Shown: positions 49,076 to 58,464 of the stretch, one piece after another
How positions within the stretch are numbered: the first letter of the stretch is position 1
Layout: the number at the start of each line of letters is the position of its first letter
NCBI RefSeq assembly: GCF_903819435.1
Contig: NZ_CAIJDP010000079.1
Span: 62,001 to 126,000, forward strand
From: Flavobacterium salmonis
GTDB lineage: Bacteria > Bacteroidota > Bacteroidia > Flavobacteriales > Flavobacteriaceae
Direction of reading: 5' to 3'
DNA length: 64,000 bases
Notes under the pieces: generated by a model
What the model was told of the DNA's origin: nothing
The model's input: only the letters and a program-made list of their open reading frames with translations
The model's database searches: none
Position numbers and translations under genes: made by a program

Positions 49076-49270
49076 ATGAATACAAATAATCAAAATCCGA
49101 AAAGCACTAAAAAAAGTGGTTCTGATACCCGAAGTGATATGAGAAAACATCAATATAAAGATCATGATGAAGTTTTAACAAACGATGAAAATTATGATGT
49201 TGATACTCATAAATTTAAAAAAGAAGAACCTGATTTCGATGATAAATTGAATAATCAGGAGAAAAAATAA
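49076..49270 (+). CDS. Small charged protein, unknown function
   Basis: A 64-residue hydrophilic, probably disordered protein rich in Lys, Asp and Asn (NNQNPKSTKKSGSDTRSDMR, YKDHDEVLTNDENYDVD). A good ATG context and a terminator directly after it support a real gene. Similar small proteins are found in Flavobacteria stress regions, with no known role. Confidence 0.6.
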   Translation: MNTNNQNPKSTKKSGSDTRSDMRKHQYKDHDEVLTNDENYDVDTHKFKKEEPDFDDKLNNQEKK

Positions 49271-49279
49271 AAAATAAAG

Positions 49280-49312
49280 ACGTTTCAGATCCATAATCCG
49301 AAACGTTTTTTA
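49280..49312 (+). terminator. Terminator after the small charged protein
   Basis: ACGTTTC pairs with GAAACGT around a 13-base loop and is followed by a T-run. Confidence 0.6.
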
Positions 49313-49367
49313 TTTACATACCTCCTAACCTATGTAAGGCTTGCCTTTAACAAATCACAAAATAAAA

Positions 49368-49976
49368 TTATTCTGTTTTATTCAGGATTTTATGAAGTGC
49401 ATGATAAGATTCAAACGTATCAATATCTATTATGTCATCTTTAGTTTCAACCTCTCTGACCTGACTTTTATTTTTCTTGATAATTTCTTTCGCTCCTTCA
49501 TCACCAGATAATAACATAAGTTCCGGAAAATATTTACCCGGAAATAGAACCGGAACACCTTTATAATCCTCTTTTGCGGTAATAATAATCACATCTTCCC
49601 CTTTTTGATGAAGTTGCAGCATTGTGTTTAAATGAATATGCCCAATAAAAGGCTGATCGGCGAGTACAAATAGCACAGCGTTTACATCAGTATATTTTTG
49701 ATTTATTTCTTCAACTGCAAGTGTTATAGAACTGCCCAAGCCCTTTTGCCAGTTTTCATTAATAAGTACATTGGTTTTAGAAAAGTTTATTTTTTCTATA
49801 ATTTCATTTTGATACGCCCCCAGAACAGCAAAAAAAAGATCGGCATCGGTTAACAAAACATTTCTAATGATACTGCCCAATAAAGTTGAATTTCCCCATG
49901 GCAATAGTTGTTTTGATTTTCCCATTCTTTTGGCATTTCCTGCTGCTAATACCACTATGGCTGTCTGACTCATCAA
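49368..49976 (-). CDS. MocA-like molybdenum cofactor nucleotidyltransferase
   Basis: The 202-residue NTP-transferase has the signature LAAGNAKRMGKSKQLLPWG at its start (nucleotide loop) and VLFVLADQPFIG, as in MocA (CTP:molybdopterin cytidylyltransferase). It would finish the cytosine dinucleotide form of the cofactor used by xanthine dehydrogenase-type enzymes. It is the last gene of the molybdenum hydroxylase operon, 7 bases after the XdhC-like gene. Confidence 0.87.
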   Translation of the reverse strand: MMSQTAIVVLAAGNAKRMGKSKQLLPWGNSTLLGSIIRNVLLTDADLFFAVLGAYQNEIIEKINFSKTNVLINENWQKGLGSSITLAVEEINQKYTDVNAVLFVLADQPFIGHIHLNTMLQLHQKGEDVIIITAKEDYKGVPVLFPGKYFPELMLLSGDEGAKEIIKKNKSQVREVETKDDIIDIDTFESYHALHKILNKTE

Positions 49977-49983
49977 TTATGAT

Positions 49984-50991
49984 TTAGGAATGAATAGCAC
50001 TATTTTTATATTTTAAAGATATTGGCTCTTCTTTCCGTACAACAGAAAGTATCTCAGCAATAATACTAATGGCAATTTCCTGAGGAGTTTCTGCCCCAAT
50101 ACTAATACCCGATGGACCATAAGTAACATCCAGAAGGCTTTCATTATAAGAATCAGTAAATTCAAAAAAATCGTTTAATATTTGATTTCGTCTTTTAACC
50201 GGACCAAGAAGCCCAAGATATGCAGGCTGTGTATTTTTTAATCCTGTAAGAAACTTTAAATCGGTTGAGTAACTGTGAGTCATTAACATAACAGCCGTTT
50301 CACTGTCAATAGAAATAGAATCAATTTCTTCCGGCAGCAGATGTAAAACCTGATTTGCACCCGGAAAATTAGCAATCGTTTTAGAATCTTTTATTGATGC
50401 TATAATTGTAATTTGCCAGCCCGTTAAAGAGGCAAATTGACATAATTGAACTGCATCATGTTCTGATCCAATGATAATTAAATGAAAGCGTGGTTGAAGA
50501 ATTTGTGTGTAAGCCGGCAATGTTTTATCTAATTGGATATTGGAAAAAACAAAGTTTCTTCCTTCAAAATGAAATTCGGAACCCAAACCGGGTTGAATTC
50601 CCTCTGTTTTAGTGTAAAAAGATTCAATTTGCAGAGTTTGCCTTTTTTTTACAACGGTCTCTAAAGCATCCAACACAGCTGCATCAGGAGAAAAAGGTTC
50701 CAAAAGAATATACAGAATACCTTCGCATCCCAATCTATATCTCCCATCATAAATCATAATCTTAGCTTTGTTATCCAAAAATACAGATTGAGATTGTTTG
50801 AGAATTTCATTTTCAACACATCCTCCGCTTACAGCTCCAACCATTGTATCATTTTCAAAAATAAGCATACGAACACCCGGTCTTCTGTACGAGGAGCCTT
50901 CAATTGCGACAACTGTAGCCATAACGCTTTTGAGTCCTATTGCCTGGGCTAAAATGTACGATTCTTTTAACTTTAATAATTCGTGCATCAT
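49984..50991 (-). CDS. XdhC/CoxI-family maturation factor
   Basis: The 335-residue protein has the XdhC N-terminal domain (VMATVVAIEGSSYRRPGVRM, GAVSGGCVE) and a C-terminal Rossmann-like domain (LIIIGSEHDAVQL, YLGLLGPVKRR, GPSGISIGAETPQEIA). XdhC-type proteins bind and sulfurate the molybdenum cofactor and insert it in hydroxylases. Fits the role expected between the large subunit and the MocA gene. Confidence 0.9.
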   Translation of the reverse strand: MMHELLKLKESYILAQAIGLKSVMATVVAIEGSSYRRPGVRMLIFENDTMVGAVSGGCVENEILKQSQSVFLDNKAKIMIYDGRYRLGCEGILYILLEPFSPDAAVLDALETVVKKRQTLQIESFYTKTEGIQPGLGSEFHFEGRNFVFSNIQLDKTLPAYTQILQPRFHLIIIGSEHDAVQLCQFASLTGWQITIIASIKDSKTIANFPGANQVLHLLPEEIDSISIDSETAVMLMTHSYSTDLKFLTGLKNTQPAYLGLLGPVKRRNQILNDFFEFTDSYNESLLDVTYGPSGISIGAETPQEIAISIIAEILSVVRKEEPISLKYKNSAIHS

Positions 50992-51049
50992 ACTTTAATC
51001 CTTTTTTGAAATAATTTTGCCTTGAACATCTAAATTGTTGCTAATTGAT

Positions 51050-53212
51050 TTAAACTGTTTTTAGGCTAAAAGGCAAAGTTCTGATTCGTTTTCCTGTCAA
51101 ATCAAATATGGCATTGGTTAATGCCGGGGCAAAAGGAGGCAGTGCCGGTTCTCCCACTCCCCCAGCATCTTCCTCATTATCTATGATGTGTACTTCGATT
51201 AAAGGAATTTCATTAATACGGGGCATTGGATAATCATAAAAATTATGCTGCTCAACAATATTTTCTTTAAAGGTAATCTGATGAGTAGTTGCCGCACCCA
51301 GCCCCATGACAATAGAGCCTTCAACCTGTGCATGAATGATATCCGGATTTACATACCAGCCACAATCCATGACAGCCCAGACTTTATCTATTTTTACACC
51401 GCCATCAGCGTTTTTGGAAACTTTTACAACCTGCCCTACTGTTGAGTTAAAACATTCTGTAATAGCGACACCATATCCTTCATTTTTTTTACGGTTTTTC
51501 CAGCCAGAAACTTCCTCCATTCTATCAATTAATTTTTGACAGCGCTCTTCCTGTAAATGTTCGCGGCGAAAAGTTAACGGATCTTTTCCTGCTTCATGCG
51601 CCATTTCATCGATGAAACTTTCATAGGCAAATCCGTTTGTGGAGGCATATACAGATCTCCAGAAGCTTGTTGGAATACTCGTCTCAAAAAGAACATCTGA
51701 AATGCTTATGTTTTTAATACTTTCATAATAAGGTTTTAAGAATCCTTCGCTGGTACTTCCATTTGGTTTGTTCTTTGGTGCTCCGCTCCAGTGACCATTA
51801 TTTTGGCCTGCCATCCTGAATTTCAAGGCATCAATTTTTCCATTCGAAATAGTTCCTTCGCAGCGGTAAGAAATTCCCGGACGAAATGGCCCTAATGTAG
51901 CATCATCTTCACGCGTCCAGACAATCTGAACCGGACCGCCAATTTCCTTTGAAACTGCGACAGCCTCATATGGATAATCGTTCATGGCTTTACGTCCGAA
52001 CCCCCCGCCCAGAAAAGTCATATTTACAATCACTTTCTCTTTATCTATTCCAAACTTTTTGCTTATGTAATCCTGAACCCAGCCAGGTGCTTGTATTGGT
52101 CCCCAAATTTCAACCGAATCGCCCTTGTGATGGGCAATACAATTTATGGGCTCCATTGCGGCGTGTGACTGATAAGGGGTTTGATAGATTACGTCTAATT
52201 TCTTATCTGTTTTTGATAATATTTCTGTTGGATTTCCCTGCGTTTTTAGCGACATTCCTTCTTCTGTTTTTAGAAGATTGTTTTGCGTTTCGAATATCTC
52301 AGGCGTACTCCAGTGTTTAAAACCGCTGCTGTCCCACTCTACTTTTAATTGTTTTCTGCCCTCAAGAGCTGCCCAGGTTGAAGTAGCAACAACGGCAACA
52401 CCTTCACGTATGTGCTCATAATATCCCATTTTAACCTTAAAAACGCGTTTCACACCCGGAATTTTTAATGCGGCAGTTGCATTAAAACTTTTAACTTTTC
52501 CAAAATAACGTGGATCGCGTTCTACCGAAGCAAAGAGCATTCCCGGAATTCTCGTGTCAAGTCCAAAAATTAACACACCATTGGTTTTAAGTGGTGTGTC
52601 AATTCTTTTAAGTGGCTTTCTAATTAATTTATATTCAGATATTTTCTTCAGCTTTGGTTCTTTTGGAGTTTCCAGTTTTGAGGCTGCTTCAGCAAGTTCT
52701 CCATAATGTAATTTTTTCCCTGATGGTTTGTGAATTACGTGTCCGGATTCGGCATAACAATCGGTTACGGGAACATTCCATTTTGTTGCTGCGGCCGTAA
52801 TAAGCATTTCACGTGCTGCAGCACTTAATTTAAGCAGTTTTTTATAAGCAGAACGAATAGTTGAACTTCCTCCGGTAATTTGTCCTCCATATTTTTTTTC
52901 GTTACCAATGGCAAAGATGACGTTGATATCTTTCATGTCAACTTCGAGTTCTTCGGCTACAATTTGCGGTACCGACTGATAGGAACCCTGCCCCATTTCT
53001 GCCCTGTGGTTTACAATAGTCACTTTTCCTGACGGATTGATAATAATCCAGGGGCATAATTCGATTTCTGAATCATTTAGTTCAGAAGGACGTACCACCA
53101 CCGGCGCGCCATTTGCAGGAAAGTAAAAACCAAGGCAAAGTGCAGCACCACCTAATCCGGTAAGTTTCAGGAAATTTCGTCTTGTAGTATCTATGTTGTT
53201 ATTTTGAGTCAT
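51050..53212 (-). CDS. Molybdopterin-binding large subunit of a xanthine dehydrogenase-family enzyme (IorB-like)
   Basis: The 720-residue protein has a Tat signal (RRNFLKLTGLGGAALCLGF; twin Arg at 11-12), so the folded enzyme is exported. Two molybdopterin-binding regions follow: GQGSYQSVPQIVAEEL, MTFLGGGFGRKA, and near the end GGVGEPALPPFAPAL with the conserved catalytic Glu. Length and layout match the isoquinoline 1-oxidoreductase/aldehyde oxidase group that lacks a FAD subunit. The electron route is likely via the cytochrome encoded between the two enzyme subunits. Confidence 0.9.
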   Translation of the reverse strand: MTQNNNIDTTRRNFLKLTGLGGAALCLGFYFPANGAPVVVRPSELNDSEIELCPWIIINPSGKVTIVNHRAEMGQGSYQSVPQIVAEELEVDMKDINVIFAIGNEKKYGGQITGGSSTIRSAYKKLLKLSAAAREMLITAAATKWNVPVTDCYAESGHVIHKPSGKKLHYGELAEAASKLETPKEPKLKKISEYKLIRKPLKRIDTPLKTNGVLIFGLDTRIPGMLFASVERDPRYFGKVKSFNATAALKIPGVKRVFKVKMGYYEHIREGVAVVATSTWAALEGRKQLKVEWDSSGFKHWSTPEIFETQNNLLKTEEGMSLKTQGNPTEILSKTDKKLDVIYQTPYQSHAAMEPINCIAHHKGDSVEIWGPIQAPGWVQDYISKKFGIDKEKVIVNMTFLGGGFGRKAMNDYPYEAVAVSKEIGGPVQIVWTREDDATLGPFRPGISYRCEGTISNGKIDALKFRMAGQNNGHWSGAPKNKPNGSTSEGFLKPYYESIKNISISDVLFETSIPTSFWRSVYASTNGFAYESFIDEMAHEAGKDPLTFRREHLQEERCQKLIDRMEEVSGWKNRKKNEGYGVAITECFNSTVGQVVKVSKNADGGVKIDKVWAVMDCGWYVNPDIIHAQVEGSIVMGLGAATTHQITFKENIVEQHNFYDYPMPRINEIPLIEVHIIDNEEDAGGVGEPALPPFAPALTNAIFDLTGKRIRTLPFSLKTV

Positions 53213-53238
53213 CGGATAATCATTAAATTAAGGCAATA

Positions 53239-53853
53239 CTATTTTGCAGGAGCATACGCACCTGTTTGCAGCCACGTAATCCAGGCTTTTTTAAACTGTG
53301 CATGCGTTAAAGGCGGAACCGTTCTTCCTTTTCCCATGTTCCATCCCGCTTTTACCAAACCATCATCTGCATGCGCTATAAGTTTTTGCAGATCCTTATG
53401 TCCGTTAAGTTTTGGATTTACCAATTGTTTAGCGAGTTCGTGAGCCGTTTTTCCTTCAAATACCATTTTCATATCAGCTGGGGGTAAATGCCAGTCTGGA
53501 TTTCCCGGTGGTGTATGCAGTCCGGGGCTGTTTGAGGATTGATGGCAGTTAGCACATTTCATTGCATACACCCCCTTTCCGTCTTTGCCGCGTTTGGGCT
53601 GCATGCTGTGAATAACGCTATTATCTCCCTGAAGCGGAATGTCTCCTTTTGGATGGCAATTGACGCAACGCGGACTCATCAAAACTTTATATACTTGTTT
53701 AAATGCTGCTACGGATGCGACGCTGTCTTTTTTTATCGGTACGATGGAAACATATTCTTTTTCTACAATCCGATTATTCGAAACAGTAAATGCAAGTCCA
53801 ATACCGGAAGCTAACATTATGGCTATCAATATAAATTTTATTTTTGTTGACAT
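53239..53853 (-). CDS. Di-haem cytochrome c-like electron carrier
   Basis: The 204-residue protein begins with a membrane anchor or signal (about 5-24) and has two haem c sites: C63-VN-CH at 63-67 (CVNCHPKG) and C100-AN-CH at 100-104 (CANCHQSS). It lies between the small and large subunits of the hydroxylase, a common place for the electron acceptor of periplasmic Ior-type enzymes. Confidence 0.88.
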   Translation of the reverse strand: MSTKIKFILIAIMLASGIGLAFTVSNNRIVEKEYVSIVPIKKDSVASVAAFKQVYKVLMSPRCVNCHPKGDIPLQGDNSVIHSMQPKRGKDGKGVYAMKCANCHQSSNSPGLHTPPGNPDWHLPPADMKMVFEGKTAHELAKQLVNPKLNGHKDLQKLIAHADDGLVKAGWNMGKGRTVPPLTHAQFKKAWITWLQTGAYAPAK

Positions 53854-53866
53854 AGTTTTTTATCTA

Positions 53867-54334
53867 TCAGATTTTATTTTTCTCCTGCATTTGTGAAGCC
53901 AAATGTATCGCTTTACGTATTCGTGGATAAGTACCGCATCTGCAGATGTTTCCGGCCATGGCATCGTCTATATCCTGATCTGTCGGATTTGGATTTTCCC
54001 GAAGAAGTACCGCTGCCGACATGATTTGTCCTGAATGGCAATATCCGCATTGAGGCACGTCGATTTCCTGCCAGGCTTTTTGCGCCGGATGATCGTTATC
54101 TTTAGATAATCCTTCAATAGTTACTACATTTTTACCTTTTGCACGACTCATTTTGGTCACACAGGAGCGAACTGCTTCACCATCCAAATGCACTACACAG
54201 GCTCCGCATTGCGCGACGCCACAGCCAAATTTTGTACCGGTTAGCCCCAAAGTATCACGAATTGCCCAAAGGAGCGGCATATCCGGACTGACATCCAAAT
54301 TCTCTGTTTTGCCGTTTACAGTTAGTTGTATCAT
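53867..54334 (-). CDS. (2Fe-2S) small subunit of the molybdenum hydroxylase (IorA-like)
   Basis: The 155-residue protein has the plant-ferredoxin cluster site (FGCGVAQCGACVVHLDG with a further Cys at VRSC) and the second all-helical cluster site (CGYCHSGQIM, ICRCGTYPRI). Length is typical. It is the first gene of the five-gene operon running to 49368. It has no own export signal and would be carried out with the Tat-signalled large subunit. Confidence 0.93.
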   Translation of the reverse strand: MIQLTVNGKTENLDVSPDMPLLWAIRDTLGLTGTKFGCGVAQCGACVVHLDGEAVRSCVTKMSRAKGKNVVTIEGLSKDNDHPAQKAWQEIDVPQCGYCHSGQIMSAAVLLRENPNPTDQDIDDAMAGNICRCGTYPRIRKAIHLASQMQEKNKI

Positions 54335-54596
54335 ATTATAGTCTTATTTTTAAGATTAACAATTACCCGATTTTAAGCAGGCAATTTTCGTTTCCTAATT
54401 TACAAAAAAAATAAAAACGACTGAATATGGATTACTATTTGGCATTGTTCTAAAAAAGTTTTAAAAAAATTACTTTATATAAACTATTAGCGATTTTATT
54501 GTAATTATCTGATAATAATATAATTAAATATTGTAAAAGTATAAGTATTTGGTTGTCATCAGTTTTAGATTTGTAAAACAACTTAAAAATCGGGCT

Positions 54597-54737
54597 ATGA
54601 ACATTTCACATCATAAATCCAACGTAGAGGAAAGTGCCAGAACATCTGCAAAAAAAACGAACAGCAAGTCGACTTCATCAAGAGCCAATGAAAAATCAAG
54701 CATTGAAACGCGAAAATCTATACGGATTATAAAATAA
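54597..54737 (+). CDS. Very small basic peptide, doubtful gene
   Basis: From the ATG at 54597 a 46-residue Ser/Lys/Arg-rich peptide is read (MNISHHKSNVEESARTSAKK and on to RKSIRIIK). A -7-like TAGATTTG lies at 54566-54573 but the matching -33 is at a poor distance. Low-complexity makeup like other small Flavobacteria stress peptides; may not be translated. Confidence 0.3.
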   Translation: MNISHHKSNVEESARTSAKKTNSKSTSSRANEKSSIETRKSIRIIK

Positions 54738-54759
54738 TTTGGAAATAAATGATACTAAA

Positions 54760-54791
54760 TTTGCGTAAATGACCAATCGGTCATATATTTG
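54760..54791 (+). promoter_or_regulatory. Promoter of the TetR gene with built-in operator
   Basis: TTTG at 54760-54763 and TATATTTG at 54784-54791 (20-base spacer) fit the Bacteroidetes consensus. The palindrome ATGACCAATCGGTCAT (54769-54784) fills the spacer, so a bound repressor would block RNA polymerase. Confidence 0.7.
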
Positions 54792-54834
54792 CATTGTAAT
54801 TCTTTTAAAATAGAACAAAGAAAGAACAATCATC

Positions 54835-55422
54835 ATGGCAAAAGGCGAAGAAACCAGACAATTCATCATAGAAAAAGCAGCTCCCATTTTTAATACCAAA
54901 GGGATTGCCGCAACAGCTATGAGTGATATTATGGAAGCCACAAAGTTGTCTAAAGGAAGTATGTACGTTCATTTTGAAAACAAGGAAGTTCTTGCCTGTG
55001 CAGCTGTAGATTATAATATGAAAGTTTTAGGTGATAAACTGATGGCCAAAATCAGCAAATGCAAAACAGCGAAAGAAGAATTGTTTACTTATATAGATTT
55101 TTTTAGTAATGCTGTAAATCCGCCGCTTACTGGTGGGTGTCCTTTGTTAAATTTTGGTACAGAAGCAGATGATACCAATCCTGTTATAAAAGAAAAAATA
55201 AATAAGGGAATTAATAGCAATCAGCAGTTATTGGAAACCATTATTAAGAAAGGAATCGCAAACAGTGAATTCAAAACCGACTGGAATGGAGTAGATTTTG
55301 CTACCGTAATGGTTGCCATGATGGAAGGTGGCCACCTTATGTCGAGAATGTCAGGAAACAATGATAAGATGAATGTAGTCGCAAATACCCTAAAATCAAT
55401 AGTAGAGGAAAACAGCCTCTAA
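54835..55422 (+). CDS. TetR/AcrR-family repressor
   Basis: The 195-residue protein has the TetR helix-turn-helix (GIAATAMSDIMEATKLSKGS then MYVHFENKE, about residues 22-50) and a ligand-binding helical domain with VNPPLTGGCPLLNFG, typical of the YcdC/AcrR group that senses small organic compounds. TGACC-N4-GGTCA palindromes lie both in its own promoter and before the SDR gene downstream, so it probably represses itself and that gene. Confidence 0.92.
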   Translation: MAKGEETRQFIIEKAAPIFNTKGIAATAMSDIMEATKLSKGSMYVHFENKEVLACAAVDYNMKVLGDKLMAKISKCKTAKEELFTYIDFFSNAVNPPLTGGCPLLNFGTEADDTNPVIKEKINKGINSNQQLLETIIKKGIANSEFKTDWNGVDFATVMVAMMEGGHLMSRMSGNNDKMNVVANTLKSIVEENSL

Positions 55423-55439
55423 TTTTTTTACTTAAAAAA

Positions 55440-55453
55440 TGACCTTTCGGTCA
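55440..55453. promoter_or_regulatory. Operator before the SDR gene
   Basis: TGACC-TTTC-GGTCA is the same TGACC-N4-GGTCA palindrome as in the TetR promoter. Confidence 0.65.
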
Positions 55454-55559
55454 CTTATTGAATAAAAAAACAATATCAATGGCAAAAATCAATGATAAAT
55501 AGCAATGGTAAAATCAATAGTAATAAATCAATAAAATAATTTAATAAAAAATAAACATT

Positions 55560-56375
55560 ATGTCGTCAAAAACAATTTTAATTTCAGGAGCATCAAAAGG
55601 ATTTGGAAGAGCCTGGACAGAAGCATTTTTAGAAAAAGGATATCAGGTAGCTGCTACAGCCAGAAATATCGATTCATTAGCTGATTTAAAAGCACAGTAC
55701 GGAGATGCTGTTTTACCTTTAAAACTGGATGTAAATAATCGCGCCGACTCGTTTGCTGTGGTTGAAAAAGTACATCAGCATTTTGGAAAAATTGATATAC
55801 TAATCAACAATGCAGGTTATGCTTTAAATGGTGCCGTAGAAGAAGCAAGCGAAGAAGAAGCAAGAGCGCAGTTTGAAACCAATTTCTTCGGAACTTTATG
55901 GTTAACGCAAGCCGTTTTGCCAATTATGAGAAAGCAGCAAAGCGGCCATATCATTCAGGTTTCTTCTATTTTGGGAATCGCCGCTTTACCTGTTTTAGGA
56001 CTTTACAATGCATCAAAATTTGCCGTTGAAGGCCTTACTGAAACGTTGGCTTCTGAAGTAAAGCAATTTGGTATCAACGTAACCCTTGTTGAACCAAACG
56101 GTTATGCTACTGATATCTGGGGTCATGGATTCAACAGCAAAAGCATCGATGCTTATGACGGACTTAAAAAAGCCATTGCAGAAGGACATGATCCTGATAC
56201 TTTCGGAAAAACAAGTGCTACAGTTCCGGCGATCATTAAATTGGTTGAAGCTGAAACTCCTCCTCTACGCTTATTTTTAGGAAAAGTTGCTTTTCCATTA
56301 GCAAAACAAGTCTATGAACAAAAACTTGCCACCTGGGAAGAATGGGCTGATGTTTCTGTTGCAGCACACGGATAA
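55560..56375 (+). CDS. Short-chain dehydrogenase/reductase (SDR)
   Basis: A 271-residue classical SDR: NAD(P)-binding loop GASKGFGRAW (9-18), NNAGYA (about 81-86), catalytic Ser in QVSSILG and YNASK Tyr-Lys (about 149-153). An Arg after the first strand (AATARN) suggests preference for NADP. Substrate is unknown. Its own operator links it to the TetR regulator, which may answer to the enzyme's substrate. Confidence 0.92.
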   Translation: MSSKTILISGASKGFGRAWTEAFLEKGYQVAATARNIDSLADLKAQYGDAVLPLKLDVNNRADSFAVVEKVHQHFGKIDILINNAGYALNGAVEEASEEEARAQFETNFFGTLWLTQAVLPIMRKQQSGHIIQVSSILGIAALPVLGLYNASKFAVEGLTETLASEVKQFGINVTLVEPNGYATDIWGHGFNSKSIDAYDGLKKAIAEGHDPDTFGKTSATVPAIIKLVEAETPPLRLFLGKVAFPLAKQVYEQKLATWEEWADVSVAAHG

Positions 56376-56400
56376 TTTCTTTTCTTTTTTAGATTAATAA

Positions 56401-56440
56401 AAACGAGACTGTTTCTTTGGAAGAGACAGTCTCGTTTTTT
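56401..56440 (+). terminator. Terminator of the SDR gene
   Basis: A 12-bp stem (AAACGAGACTGT with ACAGTCTCGTTT) followed by T-run. Confidence 0.9.
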
Positions 56441-56786
56441 ATGGGAACTCATTTCCGCTTTTGGTTATATTTTTTTTGAGCTGGTGAAAAACCTTTTCTA
56501 AAAAAAGATACCCTTCTGTCGGCACAGGCACCAGTTTTCAAAAAATATTTATCAAAACCCAAACTTCATTATCTAACTAGAACTTTTATTGCATAGCCCA
56601 TATCCGAAAATCATTTTCTTAACAAAGTTTAAGATTTCACCATATATTTAATTTATATGCAATAAATACCATGTATTCCCTAAAATCATTTGTATTTTAT
56701 GTAAACAGCTGTTAAATCTTTAATAAATATTAATTATTAATTATGGAAGAAACCGTATATTTGAGATACACAGAATATTTAGAAGC
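56441..56786. other. Leader region of the kai operon
   Basis: No gene. TATATTTG at 56756-56763 fits the TAnnTTTG element and would start transcription just before kaiC; no good -33 element was found. Confidence 0.4.
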
Positions 56787-58457
56787 ATGCAAGAAAAATC
56801 AAAAATACATAGTTTTATATTTCCCAAAATACCTACAGGAGTAGATGGATTGGACGAAATTACAGATGGTGGTTTCCCAAAAGGACGCCCAACATTAATC
56901 TGTGGCGGAGCCGGTTGTGGAAAAACATTGTTATCAATGCAGTTCCTTATTAAAGGAATTACAGAGTATAAAGAACCCGGAGTTTTCATGTCTTTCGAAG
57001 AACCTTCGGATGATCTTACTTTAAACGTAAAATCTCTTGGATTTGACCTCGAAAAGCTGAAAGCTGAAAAAAAACTCGTTGTAGATCATGTGAGAGTTGA
57101 AAGATCAGAAATTGAAGAAGCCGGCGAATATGATCTTGATGGTTTATTTATCCGATTAGGACACGCTATCGACTCCATAAAAGCGAAACGCGTTGTATTG
57201 GATACCATAGAATCCCTTTTTGCGGGTCTTGACAATCAGGCTATTCTTAGAGCTGAATTGCGACGGTTGTTTCACTGGCTTAAAACAAAAGGTGTAACGG
57301 CTATCATTACGGGAGAACGCGGCGAAGCAACCCTAACCCGCCAGGGATTAGAAGAATATGTTTCGGATTGTGTGATTGTACTGGATCATCGTGTTATCGA
57401 GCAGGTTTCTACCAGAAGATTACGAATTGTAAAATACAGAGGATCAACACATGGCACAAACGAATATCCATTTTTAATTGACGAAGACGGAATTTCAGTA
57501 TTGCCCATTACCTCACTAAAACTGGATAACGAAGTTTCTTCAGAAGTCATTTCTACCGGTGTTCCCGGATTAAACGAAATGTTTCAGGGCGGTGGATTTT
57601 ATCGTGGCAGCAATATATTAGTATCCGGTACAGCGGGAACAGCCAAAACTACGATTGGATGTTATTTCGCGAACGAGCAATGTAAAAATAAGGAGAAAAC
57701 AATCTATTTTGCATTTGAGGAATCGCCACATCAGCTGGTCCGAAATATGAGATCGATTGGTATTGACCTGGATGTACACATCAAAAAAGGATTACTGCAA
57801 ATTCATTCGGCACGACCATCTTTAAATGGTCTTGAACTGCATTTGCTTACACTAAGAAAATTAATCAGGGAATTCAAACCAACGACTATAATCATTGATC
57901 CAATAAGCAATTTGATCTCTGTAGGAAGTGAACACGAAGTTCGTTCGATGCTCGTTAGGCTGATTGATATGCTAAAAGCACACAATATAACAGCCTTATT
58001 TACGTCTTTAAACAAACAAACGGATAATTTCAGACCTGACCTGGCAGAAGAATCGGTTTCTTCTTTGGTAGATACCTGGATTACCGTTCGGGATATGGAA
58101 GGCATTGGAGAAAGAAACCGGGGTATTTTTATTATCAAGGCAAGAGGAATGGGACATTCGAATCAGGTAAGGGAATTTGTAATCAACAATAATGGTATAG
58201 AACTATTGGATGTTGAATTAGGACCAAATGGAATCCTGACAGGTGCTGCACGACAAACCTACAGATTCAAAAAAACGGTATCCGATATTAAGCTTCAAAA
58301 CGAAATCAGCAGAAAAGACAGGGAAATTGCCCGTAAGCGTAAAGTTTTGGAAGCCAATATAGAAGCACTTAAGAATGAATTCGAATCTGCTGAAGAAGAA
58401 CTTAGTATTCTAAGGGCAACAGAAGAATTACAGGCGAAATTGTCTTCTAAAAAATAA
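56787..58457 (+). CDS. kaiC: KaiC-like double-domain ATPase/kinase
   Basis: The 556-residue protein has two RecA-like KaiC domains. CI: Walker A GGAGCGKT at 40-47 and catalytic Glu pair E71-E72 in SFEEPSDD. CII: Walker A GTAGTAKT at 281-288 and E311-E312 in AFEESPHQ. In CII the strip that carries S431/T432 of cyanobacterial KaiC reads ESVSSLVDTW, so S425 and S426 are the probable phosphorylation pair (alignment by eye). A coiled-coil tail (about 495-556) replaces the KaiA-binding tail. With two kaiB genes and a kinase/response-regulator pair directly behind, it is a non-cyanobacterial Kai system of timing or stress type. Confidence 0.92.
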   Translation: MQEKSKIHSFIFPKIPTGVDGLDEITDGGFPKGRPTLICGGAGCGKTLLSMQFLIKGITEYKEPGVFMSFEEPSDDLTLNVKSLGFDLEKLKAEKKLVVDHVRVERSEIEEAGEYDLDGLFIRLGHAIDSIKAKRVVLDTIESLFAGLDNQAILRAELRRLFHWLKTKGVTAIITGERGEATLTRQGLEEYVSDCVIVLDHRVIEQVSTRRLRIVKYRGSTHGTNEYPFLIDEDGISVLPITSLKLDNEVSSEVISTGVPGLNEMFQGGGFYRGSNILVSGTAGTAKTTIGCYFANEQCKNKEKTIYFAFEESPHQLVRNMRSIGIDLDVHIKKGLLQIHSARPSLNGLELHLLTLRKLIREFKPTTIIIDPISNLISVGSEHEVRSMLVRLIDMLKAHNITALFTSLNKQTDNFRPDLAEESVSSLVDTWITVRDMEGIGERNRGIFIIKARGMGHSNQVREFVINNNGIELLDVELGPNGILTGAARQTYRFKKTVSDIKLQNEISRKDREIARKRKVLEANIEALKNEFESAEEELSILRATEELQAKLSSKK

Positions 58458-58464
58458 CAGTATT

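Larger units (their letters stand above)
54335..54834. other. Intergenic region with a small reading frame and the TetR promoter
   Basis: About 500 bases between divergent units. A small, doubtful gene and the TetR promoter/operator lie in the right half. The left half is AT-rich and probably holds the hydroxylase operon promoter, which could not be placed. Confidence 0.4.
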
